From positions 5,216,001-5,280,000 of the forward strand of contig JAZGTH010000087.1 of the NCBI GenBank assembly GCA_036877525.1: a stretch of DNA of 64,000 nucleotides, written 5' to 3'. The notes under the pieces were generated by a model. That model saw nothing but the letters and a program-made list of their open reading frames with translations, was not told where the DNA came from and did not search any database. The position numbers were made by a program, and so were the translations under genes. Shown piece by piece: positions 1 through 10,575 of this stretch (its first letter is position 1; every line of letters begins with the position of its first letter). The stretch is from Chromobotia macracanthus. Taxonomy: Eukaryota > Chordata > Actinopteri > Cypriniformes > Botiidae.

Positions 1-1340
1 CAAATCCACCATTAATGTCCCAGGCAAAAACAGATTTGTATACATATTTAATGCTTTGGGCTAGTGTTTTATATTAGCAATAGTAATGCGGTTGTTACAG
101 TCTGGATAAATTAAGTTTTATTATAAAGGCCAGAACTGTATGAACGGTGTTTAGGTACAGCTCGACACAAGCACTGAGGGAAACAAAGACTGAGAGCCGT
201 CGTCATTAATCTTAGTCAGTGGCCGGTGCTGGCGCAATCTGCATGACCGGGGCAGTGACAAATGCCACTATGTGACTGCAGCCTCCAATCTCCCCGGCTT
301 CATCTCCCGTTAATGTCACATCCATCAGGGCCGAGCCGCTCGCGCCATGTCGCAGAAAATTAAACTGCTTACAGATAAGGCCTAATTGCATGGACAAGCG
401 CGCAGTGATGGGGTGATTGCACAAACTGTGCCTTGCGTATATGACTTTGAAAAATACACTTACCCTATTTTAGGGGTGGTTTAAAAAGCTGATATATATT
501 TAAAGAATACTTCAGAAAGCGTTGTGTAGTAACTCTCAAAACATTTAAACGCTTAAATTCTGCAAGTAATGTAAGTGTTACGTAAACACAGCTAAACGTT
601 TTGGGCGAATTATAGATTATTATTATTTTAATAATAATTATTATAATATGAACAATAATAATTTATTATATTAATTGCTATAAATTATAAATTATTTGTG
701 CCCGGATTTCATTTAAATTCGGTATTTTGCAATAAATCTTTGCGATGGACATCATTAGTTAAAACGTTACACTGTCATCTAGTGGCGCAAAGATTTAAAC
801 GGCTTTGTTTGTTAAAAGGTTATATTAAACAAATACATAAACAAATTTGGTTTAAACTAATTACAAAATAATAAAGTAAAACATAAAAATAAAATACAAC
901 AAAACAACGTATTTGAACAATTACAAAATAATGTAAGACACACATTAAAATCATAGCTGCCGTTCAAATACCATAATATTTCAATTATGCCAAAATAGTT
1001 AATACACTTATCATTATTATATAGACTACTGGCATCGCTTAATTGGTCACTACTATAAAAATAGTAAAAAAAATAAAAAAAAACCAACAAACACATTTTA
1101 ATGCTTCTTTTCTTGCACCGTTTTAACTTTAAACTATGATTTCCATTGTAATTGCCACCATTTTCGGTTTCATAGAGTTCATAGCTACATCCTACATTCT
1201 TGGATGCTGTCTCAATTTTTATTTTGTCTTAGCTCCACCCCGTTACCATGCGAGGGAAGGCTGCAAGGACGGTAGGTGGAGACAAAAACACTTCCCAATA
1301 GGATACGCCAATGTTTCCTTGTGTATGCGTCCTCAGGAAG
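1..1340. other. Noncoding, no gene recognised; GC-richer block at 150-430
   Basis: Mostly AT-rich DNA with no recognisable exon. The stretch 150-430 stands out: it is richer in G+C, contains several CpGs, and carries homeodomain/POU-like words such as TAATTGCATG (382-391). A 70-codon minus-strand open frame covers it but resembles no family I know. It could be a conserved noncoding element or a small CpG-rich regulatory block. This cannot be decided without a cross-species alignment. Confidence 0.3.
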
Positions 1341-1349
1341 GAACTTTTC

Positions 1350-1422
1350 CTATTTCCGGAAAGTTAAGTAGTGTATCGCTACTTCCGCTACTTCCGGTAC
1401 CGTTGCAACGCAAACAAAACTA
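1350..1422 (+). promoter_or_regulatory. ETS-rich promoter-like block before the THAP relic
   Basis: Three ETS-type cores lie close together: TTTCCGGAAA at 1353, ACTTCCGC at 1381 and ACTTCCGG at 1390. GTTGCAACGC follows at 1403, resembling an RFX half-site. They end about 25 bases before the ATG at 1423. Clustered ETS sites without a TATA box are typical of housekeeping promoters, so this may be the old promoter of the THAP gene that follows. Transcription is not shown. Confidence 0.4.
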
Positions 1423-1640
1423 ATGGCTAAATCCTCTTGCCATTGTTTTTGCAGCTTACCTGGCTGCCCTAATTCTAAACGTCACCCTTATCTCAGTTTT
1501 CACGATTTCCCAACACAAAAAGAATTGAGGAAAGCATGGACGGGATGAAGGTTCTTCTTTTAAATTAATATGCTGGAGTACATTTGTGTGCAGTATGCAT
1601 TTTGAAACTGAGGATGTCTCTTTCCTATGGAGTGACCATT
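1423..1640 (+). pseudogene. Broken THAP-domain exon (gene or P-element-like transposase relic)
   Basis: From the ATG at 1423 the frame reads MAKSS, then CSLPGC (a C-X4-C pair), HDFP and a conserved Trp, as at the start of a THAP zinc finger, and stops at 1546-1548. The second half continues in another frame from about 1541 as RDEGSSFKL and then VCSMHF, the C-X2-H pair of the C2CH finger. A small deletion that is not a multiple of three therefore broke the domain. THAP domains bind DNA and occur in host THAP proteins and in P-element-type transposases. The region after 1640 gives no catalytic domain. A splice-acceptor-like tract (TTTTTGCAG, ending 1454) lies inside the first part, so the true exon may begin there. 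Domain identity is fairly sure; host gene versus transposon origin is open. Confidence 0.65.
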
Positions 1641-2609
1641 TTGAAGTTTTTCTTTTTTTTTGCAATTTTGAAGTGATGTCTGAAACTAAAGTCGAAAACT
1701 TCTGAAACACTACAGTAAATCTGTGTCCAAATACTGAACACAAGAAAGCACAAAATACCTAAAAATATTAAAGTTTATTTGAGTAGGGACAGGAGTATGT
1801 TTTCGAGTTGAGGGCTAAACATTCCAAACATTAAGCAACCTGTAGTTTATGGGGCTCCTCGTTCTTTCGCATTGACCAGTAGCAACTTGCCTGTACTAAT
1901 ACCTCTCCGTTCATTATATCTGACACTGCATGCAAAGGTAGGAGGGAGGTTATCACAGCCTATTGGCTGCTAACTTTACATTTATCGTGCTAAAAGTTAA
2001 AAAAGTGATTATGAATATTTGATAACATCTGTTTTCATTACTTTTTAGACAGAACAAACTGAATGGCTTACTGCAAAACATATAATTTATTTGCTCAAAT
2101 TCTGCAAATTGACATACTATTTGCTTTATTTAGGCTATGTTACTGTTTGTAGCAATTTGCTGTTTGTAGCAATTACATCTATCCTAGTAAAAAGCTAAAG
2201 TTTACAGGAACTAGTAACCAGAACATATTGACACTTCAATTGACTTGACCAAACCTCAAAGCTCTATAAGAGAATTAAGATGTCCTTCATGATGGCTAAT
2301 TTTGATCGTTTTCCAGGTCATGGGCTGTAGTACAGAGGAGCGAGGAAACAAGGAAGCATCAATTTTGACTATTGAGAAACAACCCTTTAGTACTATGACA
2401 TTTGGTATGATAGTTGTGATTTAATCACCAATAGAGCTTGGGAATCTACCTCATTGTGTATTGTGCATTGCATTATAGGCAGTGCATTGCATTGTAGGTA
2501 GTGGGCGTCATGTTTTATGACACACTCATGGATCATGTGAAAGAAATAATGAATGATGATCAAATGCAAGACTATAAAGACAAAAGCTCAACAGAGAGGC
2601 AAAGGAGCA
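1641..2609. other. Noncoding, no gene recognised
   Basis: No exon or known repeat recognised. It contains one short tandem duplication of a 19-base unit (GTGCATTGCATT...) at 2463-2500. Confidence 0.4.
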
Positions 2610-3360
2610 GTGCTCAAAAAAAGGAAATGAATTAACTTGATACGTACAACACACAGAGTTTACTTATATATCCTTTTTATCTGTGTTCTTAAAACATTAC
2701 ATCTTACAAATGTTTTATTTGCACTGTAGTAACACTGGACTTTTAATAAGGTTTAATAAGTTTTTAATTTTTTTGTCATTTTTAGTTTTCTATTTAACTT
2801 GTTTACTTACTGCCCTCAATTCCTTGTTATCTGCATTCCTAATACTTGTAGGTGACATTGCGGCTTTACATAATGCACCTGCTGTATTTTCATTACAGTA
2901 CTGCACTTTTAGATGCAATGGATTTTTATTTAACATGTTTTGATGCACAAATAAAGAGATACAGGGTTGAAACCATTTTTGTCATTATGGTGACAGGTGG
3001 CATAGCAAAAAACTGAACAAGACAGCAAAGGTGTGGTTCTTAGAAAAAATAAAGGAAATCAACAAGCTCAATCTGTACGAACACAAAGTGGTTCATTATA
3101 GTCTTGTTATCTGTGTTCTTAATTCTTGAATCTGTTTAAAATGTTTAATATCCATTAAAAGTTTAATATCCACTTTGATATCCATGTTTGTAATATTTGA
3201 TGGCCACACTGTGGCTTTACATCTTACACTGTTGTAGGCATTAAGGTAACAATGAACTATTGGATGCAATTTTTTTATTTAACTTTTAATACACAAATAA
3301 AGATACAGAATTTAAGTACTTTTTAGTAATTTATTATGGTGACAAAGTGGTATGATGCAT
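2610..3360 (+). repeat. Degenerate tandem duplication, about 350-430 base unit
   Basis: Two diverged copies lie head to tail. Shared anchors in the same order include TATCTGTGTTCTTAA (2679 and 3107), GGCTTTACAT (about 2863 and 3212), a GATGCAAT stretch (2912 and 3264), ACACAAATAAAGA-like (2945 and 3292) and TTATGGTGACA (2985 and 3333). The offset shrinks from about 430 to 350 bases, so indels have accumulated. Both copies end near an AATAAA word. No protein family is recognised in either copy. Confidence 0.55.
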
Positions 3361-4924
3361 GAATAACGCTGATCATCAGCTGTCTATGTAATGTTTAACA
3401 GTTTTGTAACAATCCATTTGTGATACGTTTCAATGCTGTTTGTGATTGCAGTTAAGGCAGTTAATTACAAAGCAATTGTTCAATATTTTAATGTATTAAA
3501 ATGGTATAATTACAGTCTACTTCCAATACTATGCAATATATATTGCAGCTACTGTGTCCTAATATCCCAACATGATGTGTTGCTGACGTCACCTTCCTGT
3601 TCTCTATTTGTGCAATATTTTTTTCGTATTTAAGTCAGACACATTTTAAGCCCAACACTGCAAATCAGTGTTTCAATTCAAAGAAATAAATTTACATAAC
3701 CATGAACATAACCATATGTTCATTTAAGGTCATTTGCATTCACTTAAATTAATGAAGACAATAAAGCTACAGCATTATGCTAGAAGGCAACACTGTAGAA
3801 TACTGTTTCTTACTTAATAGTTAAATGCAGGAATGAATGCAGAACAAATGGTTAATACTATATCAACACCATAGTCACTGCTGATATCTAATAATGAAGA
3901 GCGATTAACTGATCAGTAGATAATAGCATACTGATGTTTGGGGTAAGTAACAATCAGTTCTCCACACTGTTCTGACTAAATAGCTCATTAAGAATAAATT
4001 CTACATATTGCCTTACCAATTAAGTGAACCCATTGTGCTCTTTACCAGAAAGAAACTTAATACAATCACTGCATTGTCTTGCAAAAAACATTACTGGCCA
4101 ATTTATCTTAAAAATTAAAACAGATTTAAATATCTGTTTCCTCTGAGGTATCTCTACTTATTACTTTTCATGAGCTTGGTATAATGACAGAAGAGTTGAT
4201 AACAGTAATTTTTATAAGATCAACCACATCATCTCAAATGAAGGCTGCAGTTTTGTATTTTGTCCAATAGAGGGAGTCACAGGATAAGAATTAATTCTAA
4301 TTCCTTGCAAGCCATCAGTGTACAAATGCGTAGAACTCCATTTGAAGTATAAATTTAAAATACATGAAAATTTTTTTCTCAGTTTTATAATTGGTTTGAA
4401 AATTAACATGTGCCGAAATATGAATAAATAAAATATTAATATTATATACAATATGAATAAAAAATGAAAAAAAATTTTTATAAGCTCAGTTAGAAGTGAC
4501 ACTTTTTGTTTATTATCTGCACTGACCACAGATAAACAGGGTAACACTAAATTACTGTACTCTTCCAAACTTCTGTCATGTGTTTTGTGTGTGACATTAT
4601 GCTAGGCATTAACTTGAACTGAAATGGTCAACAATTTCAAAGACTAGTGAAATTTATATAAAAATTAGATCTTATGGCTGCAACAGGATTTGAAATTATC
4701 ATTTTAATTTTATATCATCTTCACCAGTGTTACACACACACCTCTAAGGAATACATAATGAAACTTTCATTTAAGTCACAATATTGGCATTTAAATTAGG
4801 CCTTTAACTTTTTTGATTTACAAATCATGCATGTTATACCAGCTGTGAAGTTATGCTACACAGGTGTTACAGAAGTAGAGGGGATTGGATGGTGCGAGAG
4901 CCTGGCAGAACTGTGACAGCTGGC
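3361..4924. other. Noncoding, no gene recognised
   Basis: AT-rich sequence with no recognisable coding exon, RNA gene or repeat boundary. Open frames here lack codon bias or known motifs. Confidence 0.4.
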
Positions 4925-4975
4925 TATTATTATTATTATTATTAGGAGTCAAGCCCCGAAGGGGAGAAGTCCCAA
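4925..4975. repeat. (ATT)n followed by start of a dispersed repeat
   Basis: About six ATT units lead into AGGAGTCAAGCCCCGAAGG and GGAGAAGTCCC, which contains a small inverted repeat. A related word set (AAGCCTCAAAGGGGTGAAGA) opens the repeat at 8673, and a probable copy at 43690-44621 ends in (AAT)n. I infer one dispersed family with ATT/AAT termini. Confidence 0.4.
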
Positions 4976-5545
4976 TATGTTATTTATAATTATCTTAGTA
5001 TTATAATTATCTTCAGGCTGAGACTCACAAAAGGAGCAAATAATTTTGATTTTTTTGAATTAAAAAAAAATTGGCAAAATGTTTTTTTTAAAGTAAAAAA
5101 TAAATAATACAGTTTGAAATTTGAGCTCATTAAAAATGAACTGTTTATTTTGAATGTAAAAGACTTTTAAACAGTTCTCTCAAAATTGTCTGCTAAATGG
5201 AACAAACACAATTATGTTGAACATCTTTCGCTGCTGAATCTGCACCAAGTGCATGGTTGCATAACTGCAATACTGATCTATTGCTTTAACATGTCAACAT
5301 GATAAAGTTGTGACTGAAATTTACATGGATAAAACAAAAAATCAAATGTAGATACAGAAAAGATCTCTTCATAACTTCAGCATTTACAAAATCCAATTTT
5401 ACCTTACCTCTCATTACTTTATCTGTCCATCGCTCTCTCCTTACTCATACTATTCCCTGCAGTAAAACCCAGTCATTACTTGAAACTGAAAAATTTGCTG
5501 TTCATTCTCAACATCTTCAAGTTGGTTTTCAAAATTGTGAGAATT
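4976..5545. other. Unassigned, possibly the 3' part of the hAT element
   Basis: No exon recognised. It lies just beyond the hAT C-terminal coding end, so part of it may be the element's 3' untranslated region, but I could not find the left inverted repeat. Confidence 0.3.
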
Positions 5546-8377
5546 TAGTCTTGATCTTCTTGGGCTGAAGATCAGTCATGCGATGCTAAATAGCCTTTCA
5601 CAGGCTGCGGAAGCAGGTAGAGGTGTGTTAACCTTTACAGACAGCTTGCACACAGCTGGGAAGGATTTCATGTGATCTGCTAAACAGGCCAAGTATCCAT
5701 CTAGTTGTCTGGAGCAGTCTTGTGCTTGAGACGACTGCAGGGCAAAGAAGTCATCCTCGTCAGATTAACTGGATCTGACATCAGCTTGCTGCAGAAAGGA
5801 GACATCTATGTGCTGCTTGATGTAGTCCATTCCTGAAATAATGAGCAAGAAAATATAAATTATAATATAAATTAAAATATAAATTAATTCATCTTTTAAT
5901 ATATAATAAACTCAGCCCAAGTTTTCATGTTTTTTTTAACCTATTTTGATTGTAGCTTCATCCTTTGTCCAAATTGTTTTAAATTGTGGAAGAAGAATCG
6001 CGGCTGTGATTAACTCTGGGTCTCCAAACATGTGGTCAAAACAATTATTTATTCCCACCTATAAAGCATTCACCGGATGCCTACAGTATTTCAATTGCAA
6101 CTTGGCTCGGTCAAACTTGATGGTCAGTAAGTTGATTATTGGAAGTAGCCAGCCCATCTGGGCAAGATGGGCTTGCAAGATGTTGGCTGCCTGGGCGACT
6201 GGGGTCATAGCAGCAGCACATTCAATAAGGAATGTAAATTCAACTGGATTAAACCTGTAATAAAACAACACTGTTTATTAATATATAACCTCTCATCAAG
6301 TGAAAAAAACAAAAATTAACTTGGACTGGGGCAAGAAATTAGGGAAACACTGGGAGAGTTGTAAAACATTTAAGACCTTCTGTTAAACTATGGTAACAAA
6401 AAACATGCACAATTACTTACATTGGAACCTTTAAGTTTGTGCAGATGACATGATGGCCCCCTCACCCTATTTTTTTGATGATCCTCAGCTAGTTGCATTT
6501 GGATGTAACAGCTGGAGGGAACAAACATCTTCAACAGTTTCGGCTGCAAGTGTGGATCTTCCAAAGTGCGTTACATTTTCCGAATGTTGAATGGTACACT
6601 TTCTTGTACACCTCATTGAATGTGCTTTCATGGCATCAGCTGTAGCTATTAGGCTGAGTAGGTGACAAGCACAGCAAAGGTGCTTTGGGAGTTGAAACTC
6701 AAACCCATCATCTTCACTCAGAAGTGGTGACACATCAACAAACTCAACTTCTTCACCACCCTCTTCATTCTCTTCATCCTTTTCTGTTTGAGATGCTTTA
6801 TCATTTCTGACCACACTGTTGTTCTCATCTTCACCAAAAACCTGGAAAGCTTTTATGAAATTAGAGCCATTATTTGTCGTCGTTTTTAGTTTTTTTTTCC
6901 GTGAATTTCAAACTCCGATTGTATATCATTCAGAGCACTTGCCAACACATCAAATGTGTGTGAACCTCTCAACTGTTTACAGGCTGGGGCTGCTGAGCAT
7001 GTGATGAGACTGTCAGCGTCAAGCCAATGTGCAGTAACACCTATGAAGCTCCTCCTTCTGGTAGACCAGCAGTCAGTGGTGGTGGCAATATGGTCAACTG
7101 CTCTCATGACCTCGGTCACTGCGGTCTTCATTGCTTTGGAGGCATCATCAATTATAAAGTGCCGGGTCACCTGTGACATTATTTTTGCATTAGGCTGTAG
7201 TTCCTTCACAAAATCTTTAAAAGGTTCTTGTTTAACAACACAGAAAGGCTGGACACCTTGAACCACATACTTCACCACAGCTTTGTCAATGACCTTCTGA
7301 GACACAGTCCAGTTGTTCACTAATGTGGTCTGTTTGCTGGTAGATACTTTTTGTTGATGTCAGTTCTCTATCATTTTTAAGATGGTGTGCATACTTCCTC
7401 TGAAACAGTGAGAGACAAGCATTTTAAGAGTAACAATTTCAGCTACAGGATTTAAAAGCTACCCAACAACATTAACAGTCAGTTACCATTAACTGTAAGT
7501 TATGCATCACTTCGTTTCAAGTCCTAGTTTGTGATGCCATCATTGTTTAATATTAAAAAAGTTCATTAAAATGTATTCATAACGTAAACATATCTGAGTT
7601 ATAGATAAAGCCAAAATAATCACTGAATTTTGACAATTTTTTAAAAGCAAAACTCAAAAAGAGAATGGCACTTTGAGAACGTGCATAATGGTGAACACTC
7701 TTCTGTAACCTGTCACTACCAAAAACATCTAATATTTCCATATTTGAGTACAACAGCGTACGATTCTGCTTACATATGTGAACTAAGTAACACTAAGGCT
7801 GCGGATTAACAGTAATATTAACCTACCTCAATGCGTTTCTTGAGGTTGGACGGTGAGTTTTTGAACGCCAATATTTCTATATCTTTATGCATGCATTAAA
7901 ATACATATCACGCAAATATGGCCACAGGTGTTCATCTTGGTCACAACAATCATTTGTCACGGGAGCAGGTGCCGCCGCTATTTATTCTTTCATCACGAAA
8001 TTCGAATCGTCAGTCGTTTCGCTTGGCAGCATGATGCAGAGCCGCTTTAACATAATTTCCGGCATGGGCTTGGTGCGAAATGAAATCAATCGCTGTTGTG
8101 TGATCACTAGTTTGCACATGCGCAGAGGAATTTAACTAATGTTAGCACTAGACCACTGATTCGTCACATTGGCTTTTTGTCTTTCTTTCTCCGAGTTTTT
8201 ATTTTGTAGTAAGTAACGAATATGTTTTGGGGAAATGTATCCATTTTATTTAAGAAATGTATTGGAGTAAAAGTGAAAATTGACAGAAATATAAAAACTC
8301 AAGTAAAGTACAGATCCTCCCAAAAAATACTTAAGTACTGTAACGAAGTATTATTACTTCGTTACATTACATCTCTG
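5546..8377 (-). mobile_element. hAT-superfamily DNA transposon, decayed
   Basis: The right terminus in window coordinates is the element's 5' end. Read on the minus strand it begins CAGAGATGTAATGTAACG at 8377, with a subterminal palindrome around the words ACTTCGTTACA and TGTAACGAAGT. This matches the CAGRG-type ends of fish hAT elements. The body encodes a ZBED/hAT-like transposase (next entry). The left end and an 8-base target duplication were not found, so the left limit given here is only the end of the coding region. Confidence 0.75.
5570..7320 (-). pseudogene. hAT transposase, ZBED-like, with introns and stops
   Basis: The minus-strand exons give, in order: 7320-6830, with the TTDCWSTRRRSFIGVTAHW segment typical of the start of the hAT RNase H-like core; 6814-6485, an acidic insert, then a Cys/His-rich stretch; 6256-5940, with a PVAQAANILQAHLAQMGWLL-like segment; and 5834-5570, ending in LPASAACERLFSIA, the hAT C-terminal dimerisation signature. 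Splice-like borders separate them: a donor AAT|GTAAGT near 6421 to an acceptor ending ATTACAG near 6257, and a donor ATAG|GTTAAA near 5939 to an acceptor ATTTCAG near 5835. In-frame stops (for example in the last exon near 5765 and at 6485) show that it is dead. No BED finger was recognised upstream of 7320. Confidence 0.75.
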
Positions 8378-8385
8378 GTAAAAAT

Positions 8386-8672
8386 CCCTGGCAATATTCA
8401 AAAGACAGCTGAAAACACATCTCTTTCGTGAGCACTTAACCTCATCATAAAAAAAAAAAAATCCTTTCCTTTCATTTCCTATCCCTCTTCCCTTTAAATC
8501 TCTCCCTTGTTGTAGCATATGATACTCTGAGCAATGTCTGAAACTTGTATTATGAGCACTTATTGTGTCTAGTTGCCTCTTCAGGTTGACTTGCTTGTTG
8601 TATTCCGCACTTTTAAGTCGCTTTGGATGAAAGCATCTGCTAAATGAATAAATGTAAATGTAAATGTAAAAA
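8386..8672 (+). mobile_element. LINE 3' end (L2/CR1-like), truncated
   Basis: It begins with codons for FKRQLKTHLF, the C-terminal motif of fish L2/CR1-group reverse transcriptase ORFs. It runs through a 3' tail with AAGTCGCTTTGGATGAAAGC and ends in repeated AAATGT words (AATAAATGTAAATG). It directly abuts the hAT terminus, which suggests that the hAT element inserted into this LINE or the reverse. Confidence 0.6.
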
Positions 8673-9030
8673 GCCTCAAAGGGGTGAAGACCCCTATTGT
8701 AACCGTTTGTGTGTGTAAAGTCCTAGTCCTTTTAAACAAAGTCCTAGAAACAAACTTCTTTTTCCTCTGATTCCTTGGCACTCTATTATGTCACTTTATT
8801 ATGTCATAAAAATTTTTCCCACCTTTTTCCCCAAACATTTTCCATCATTTCCCACCTACTTTTTCAAACCTCCTAAGGCGTTTGTCCGATTTGCATGAAA
8901 TTTGGTATGCAGCATCTAGAGACACCTGTGACAAAAAGTAATTTTATGAATTCATGTTGATACCTTTTACCTTTCTTGCATACTGTCACATATCTTAGGA
9001 GGGGCAAACAGGTCATGGGAATTAACTAAC
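8673..9030. repeat. Unclassified dispersed repeat
   Basis: It opens with AAGCCTCAAAGGGGTGAAGA and includes CTCCTAAGGCGTTTGTCC and GATTTGCATGAAATTTGG. Related words occur at 4945 and, more diverged, at 43815-43860. No open frame. I recognise it as a widespread fish repeat type but cannot assign a class. Confidence 0.4.
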
Positions 9031-9425
9031 GACTTTACAAGATAATGAACCAAACAAGGGCAAACCGGAAGAGGGAGCAACAGAGAAAACACACAAAACT
9101 AAAGTTCATGACGTTGACATAAACATTGACACAAATTGTCTACAAATTGTTCAGACAATAATGGATGAGGCTGTATCTTGGCAACGCTTTGGTGTATTGA
9201 CACGAAACATGAAAACATGAATATTTCTTTAATTCTATAATTATGAGATTGGTCTCTTTAGATTCCTTGAGGCATGCCGAGTCAAACAATATCTGATGTT
9301 CCAAGATGGTGGCGCGGCAGTAGCCTGTAGTGGTGACTCTGGATACAAAATGCTATTTTTGTCTTTAAGCCCAACTTTTAACAGCATATAGACAATGTGG
9401 TGGGCCATCCAGGCCATCATCAACT
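9031..9425. other. Unassigned, possibly the 5' part of the next LINE
   Basis: No conserved motif. The segment 9280-9330 with CCAAGATGGTGGCGCGGC looks like the 5' untranslated part of a LINE, but this is uncertain. Confidence 0.25.
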
Positions 9426-10215
9426 ACAGAACAACATCACCTGCCTGTGACAGTGATGCCTAACTCCCAGATGCGCTGAACAACTTCTACAATCGGTTCG
9501 AGGCACAGAATGGCATGATGGTGAGGAAGACCACCCCTCCTTCCAATGACCAGGTGCTGTCCCTAATCACGGTCGATGTGAGGAAGACTCTACACAGTCA
9601 ACCCGTGGAAGGCTGCTGGTTCAGACAACATTCCTAGCAGGGTGCTTAGAGGATGTGTAGACCAGCTGGCAGATGTTTTCACAGACACTGTCTTCAACAC
9701 ATCCCTGAGCAGCACCGTTGTTCTGACATGCTTCAAAGGCCACTAACATCATTCCCATGCCAAAGAAGTCTCCAGTGTCCAGCTTCAATGACTACCATCT
9801 GTTGCACTTACAATCATCATCATGAAGTGCTTCGAGAGGTTTGTCTTGAGGCACATCAAGATCCTGCTGCCCCCCTCACTGGACCCCCTGCAATTCGCTT
9901 ACTGCCCCAACCGCTCAACAGATGACGCTATCACTACCACCCTCTATCTGGCCCTCACCCACCTGGACAATAAAGACATATGTTTAAATGCTGTTCATAG
10001 ACTTCAGTTCAGCGTTCAACACAATCATTCCTCAGCACCTGATTGGAAAGCTGAACCTGCTGGGCCTGAACACCTCCCTCTGCAACTGGATCCTGGACAT
10101 CCTGACTGGGAGTCCTGACTGGGAGTCCGGATCGGGAACAGCACCTCCAACACCACACTGAGCACTGGGGCCCCACAGGGTGCTCAGTCCATTGCTGTTC
10201 ACTCTGCTGTGTAAC
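9426..10215 (+). pseudogene. LINE reverse transcriptase fragment (CR1/Rex1-like)
   Basis: Across shifting frames the + strand encodes LNNFYNRFEAQ (linker), then IIMKCFERFVLRHIK, DPLQFAYCPNRSTDDAI, a short gap, then FIDFSSAFNTI-like codons with the catalytic region, LNTSLCNWILDIL and LSTGAPQGC. These are reverse-transcriptase domains 1-5 of jockey/CR1-clade LINEs. The FADD-box region and everything downstream are missing. Frameshifts and stops make it non-functional. The endonuclease domain is not seen. Confidence 0.8.
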
Positions 10216-10575
10216 AGTTTTTAGATCAATATAAAAGATAAGCAAGATATGCCATTCCAGCTTGAATCGAGATCACCAAGAGTATATGGAATTTCTGTTA
10301 GGTATGTGTATGAGATAGGTATGTGCTTTCGCATGCAATGACAGGTATTTCTGATACACATCCACTTATTAAAATAGTCCATTATTAAAATGGTGTTGTA
10401 GTTATCATCAGTTCAGTCAACGTGCCTAATTAGTAATATAAATCTTATAATGAACAATAAAATTTGCAAAAATACTGTGTGTTCTGTGTTGTACATTTGA
10501 TAATTTTTCTGATTTCTGTGTTTTTTTTTTCATTTTTTGTTAAAGCTCTATATAAATAAAATTGTTTTGAAATAC
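10216..10575 (+). repeat. L2-like LINE 3' tail copy
   Basis: It shares ordered words with the tails at 27800-28620 and, inverted, 52325-52760: CAAGATATGCC, ACAGGTATTTCTGATACACA, GTCATCAGTTCAGTCAAC and TTATAATGAACAATAAAATT. It ends AGCTCTATATAAATAAAATT, the usual 3' end of this fish LINE group. No coding sequence. Confidence 0.6.

Noticed and set aside
212..424. A small protein gene on the minus strand
   Set aside because: No recognisable family, no splice or promoter context; a GC-rich noncoding block explains the open frame.
6485..7320. A domesticated host ZBED gene
   Set aside because: In-frame stops in at least two exons and a typical hAT terminus nearby favour a dead transposon.
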